A DNA stretch of 5,616 bases from Chloroflexota bacterium (GTDB lineage Bacteria > Chloroflexota > Limnocylindria > Limnocylindrales > CSP1-4), in contig JAJYDP010000359.1 in the NCBI GenBank assembly GCA_021777365.1, forward strand, positions 1 through 5,616, read 5' to 3'. The notes beneath the pieces are model-generated. The model was not told where the DNA came from. It was given only the letters and a program-made list of their open reading frames with translations, and searched no databases. This document shows, one piece after another, positions 4,651 to 5,616 of the stretch (position 1 is the first letter of the stretch; each line of letters starts with the position of its first letter). A program made the position numbers and the translations under genes.

Positions 4651-5616
4651 ATGTCCCGAGATCCCGACCGCCGGGAGGGGCGTGCGGACAACCTCTCCGA
4701 GCGGCGCTGGCAGGTGCTCGCGGCCACGGCCACCGGCGCCTTCATCGCCCCGTTCGACGGGAGCGTCGTCGCCGTGGCGCTGCCCAGGATCGGGCCCGCG
4801 CTCCACCTGAGCTTCGTCGACGGGCTCTGGGTCCAGCTCAGCTACCTGCTGGTGCTGACGGTCGCGCTCATCCCCGCCGGCCGTCTCGCGGACTCCTGGG
4901 GCGGCCTGCGGCTGTACCGGGCCGGGCTGATCGTCTTCGCGGTCGCCTCCGCGCTCTCCGGCGCCGCCACGTCCACGGCCTGGCTGCTCGTCGCGCGGTC
5001 GGTCCAGGGGCTCGGGGCGGCGCTGCTGTCGGCCACCTCGACGGCCCTCGTCACCGAGGCGTTTCCCTCGCGCGAGCGCGGCAAGGCGCTGGGCCTCAAC
5101 GTCACCGCCGTGTACGTCGGCCTCGCCGTGGGACCGGTCCTGGGCGGCTTCCTCACCCAGCAGGTGGGCTGGCGATCGATCTTCTACGTCAACGTCCCCG
5201 TGGCGGCGGCCAGCCTCGCTCTGAGCTGGGGGCTTGCGGGCGGACGGCGCGATGCGGCCGGCGGGACGTGGGCGGGCCTCGACCTGCCGGGGATCGCGCT
5301 GTTCGTCGGCGCCCTGGCGGCGGGCGTCGCGGGACTCAGCCTGGCGCCGGTCAGCGGCTGGGCGGCGATCCAGCCGCTGGTGCTCATGGCGGTCGGCGTC
5401 GGGGGCGTGGTCGCGTTCGTGGCCCGGGAGGCGCGCCACCCGCGCCCCTTCCTCGACGTGGGCCTCTTCCGGCGCAACCGGCTCTTCGCCACGGCCAACC
5501 TGGCCGCGCTCGCGAACTACATGGCGTTCGCCGCGGTCACGGTCCTGACGTCGGTGTTCCTGGAGGTGGCGAGCGGCCGGAGCGCCGAGCAGGCCGGCAT
5601 CCTGCTGGTCGCCGCG
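4651..5616 (+). CDS. MFS transporter, DHA2 (EmrB/QacA-like) drug:H+ antiporter family, N-terminal part (3' cut by window edge)
   Basis: Inner-membrane proton-coupled exporter. The frame is open from the ATG at 4651 to the window end (322 codons). A full DHA2 protein has about 450-550 residues and 12-14 helices, so roughly two thirds is present. A 20-residue charged N-terminus precedes TM1, which carries the DHA2-type FDGSVVAVALP (35-45; usual form LDxTIVNVALP). Then come motif A GRLADSWGGLRLYRAG (77-92), motif B RSVQGLGAA (116-124), motif C GLAVGPVLGG (157-166) and the DHA2-typical WRSIFYVNVPV (174-184). A polar loop near 197-212 (GGRRDAAGGTWAGLD) and PFLDVGLFRRN (266-276) are also normal for the family. 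The substrate is not predictable. No dedicated regulator is visible in the 135-bp gap upstream. Confidence 0.92.
   Translation, partial: MSRDPDRREGRADNLSERRWQVLAATATGAFIAPFDGSVVAVALPRIGPALHLSFVDGLWVQLSYLLVLTVALIPAGRLADSWGGLRLYRAGLIVFAVASALSGAATSTAWLLVARSVQGLGAALLSATSTALVTEAFPSRERGKALGLNVTAVYVGLAVGPVLGGFLTQQVGWRSIFYVNVPVAAASLALSWGLAGGRRDAAGGTWAGLDLPGIALFVGALAAGVAGLSLAPVSGWAAIQPLVLMAVGVGGVVAFVAREARHPRPFLDVGLFRRNRLFATANLAALANYMAFAAVTVLTSVFLEVASGRSAEQAGILLVAA

Noticed and set aside
4447..5439. Minus-strand frame of 330 codons ending in RGRDLNPRW-like sequence
   Set aside because: Its end is antisense to tRNA-Ser(GGA) and the rest is antisense to the MFS gene. The product is Arg/Asp/Gly/Pro-rich low-complexity sequence typical of GC-rich shadow frames.

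Overview
This is a GC-rich (roughly 70-75%) bacterial chromosomal window. GC-rich third codon positions, tRNA genes that encode their own CCA, a start codon that looks leaderless, and a phosphofructokinase with PPi-type residues point to a high-GC Gram-positive-like lineage (Actinomycetota, or a high-GC Chloroflexota class). The sequence alone does not fix the phylum. No phage, insertion sequence, CRISPR array or toxin system is visible. Both edges cut genes: a metal ABC permease on the left and an MFS exporter on the right.

Left third (2-2385, all + strand): the C-terminal half of an ABC-3 (ZnuB/MntB-type) metal permease, then 5 bp later a small MerR-family regulator with an unusual proline-rich and acidic C-terminus, then a 159-bp regulatory gap, then an ArsB/NhaD-type (IT superfamily) permease. 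A 24-bp AT-rich, partly dyad element occurs twice: over the putative -10 of the merR gene (459-482, inside the last codons of the ABC permease) and upstream of the ArsB-like gene (1074-1097). The copies match at 18 of 24 positions. They suggest one regulon in which the MerR protein controls itself and the neighbouring permease. The ArsB-like gene also has a GC-rich leader with two tandem perfect hairpins and a strong Shine-Dalgarno.

Middle (2386-4256): a 10-bp inverted repeat separates the ArsB-like gene from a convergent phosphofructokinase on the - strand. A 167-bp divergent intergenic region then leads to a + strand deaminase of the TadA family. The deaminase keeps all three zinc ligands but has Val instead of the catalytic Glu (HAV instead of HAE), the same kind of substitution known in the eukaryotic non-catalytic subunit ADAT3/Tad3. 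This is the most interesting single observation in the window.

Right (4257-5616): two tandem tRNA-Ser genes with anticodons CGA and GGA, both with encoded CCA and near-identical ends, then a 135-bp spacer and the first 322 codons of a DHA2-type MFS exporter that continues past the window. tadA-like genes often sit next to tRNA-Ser genes in bacteria, so the deaminase may occupy the normal tadA locus, which makes its lost glutamate more striking. No stretch over 300 bases lacks a gene. The longest gaps are 167, 159 and 135 bp.
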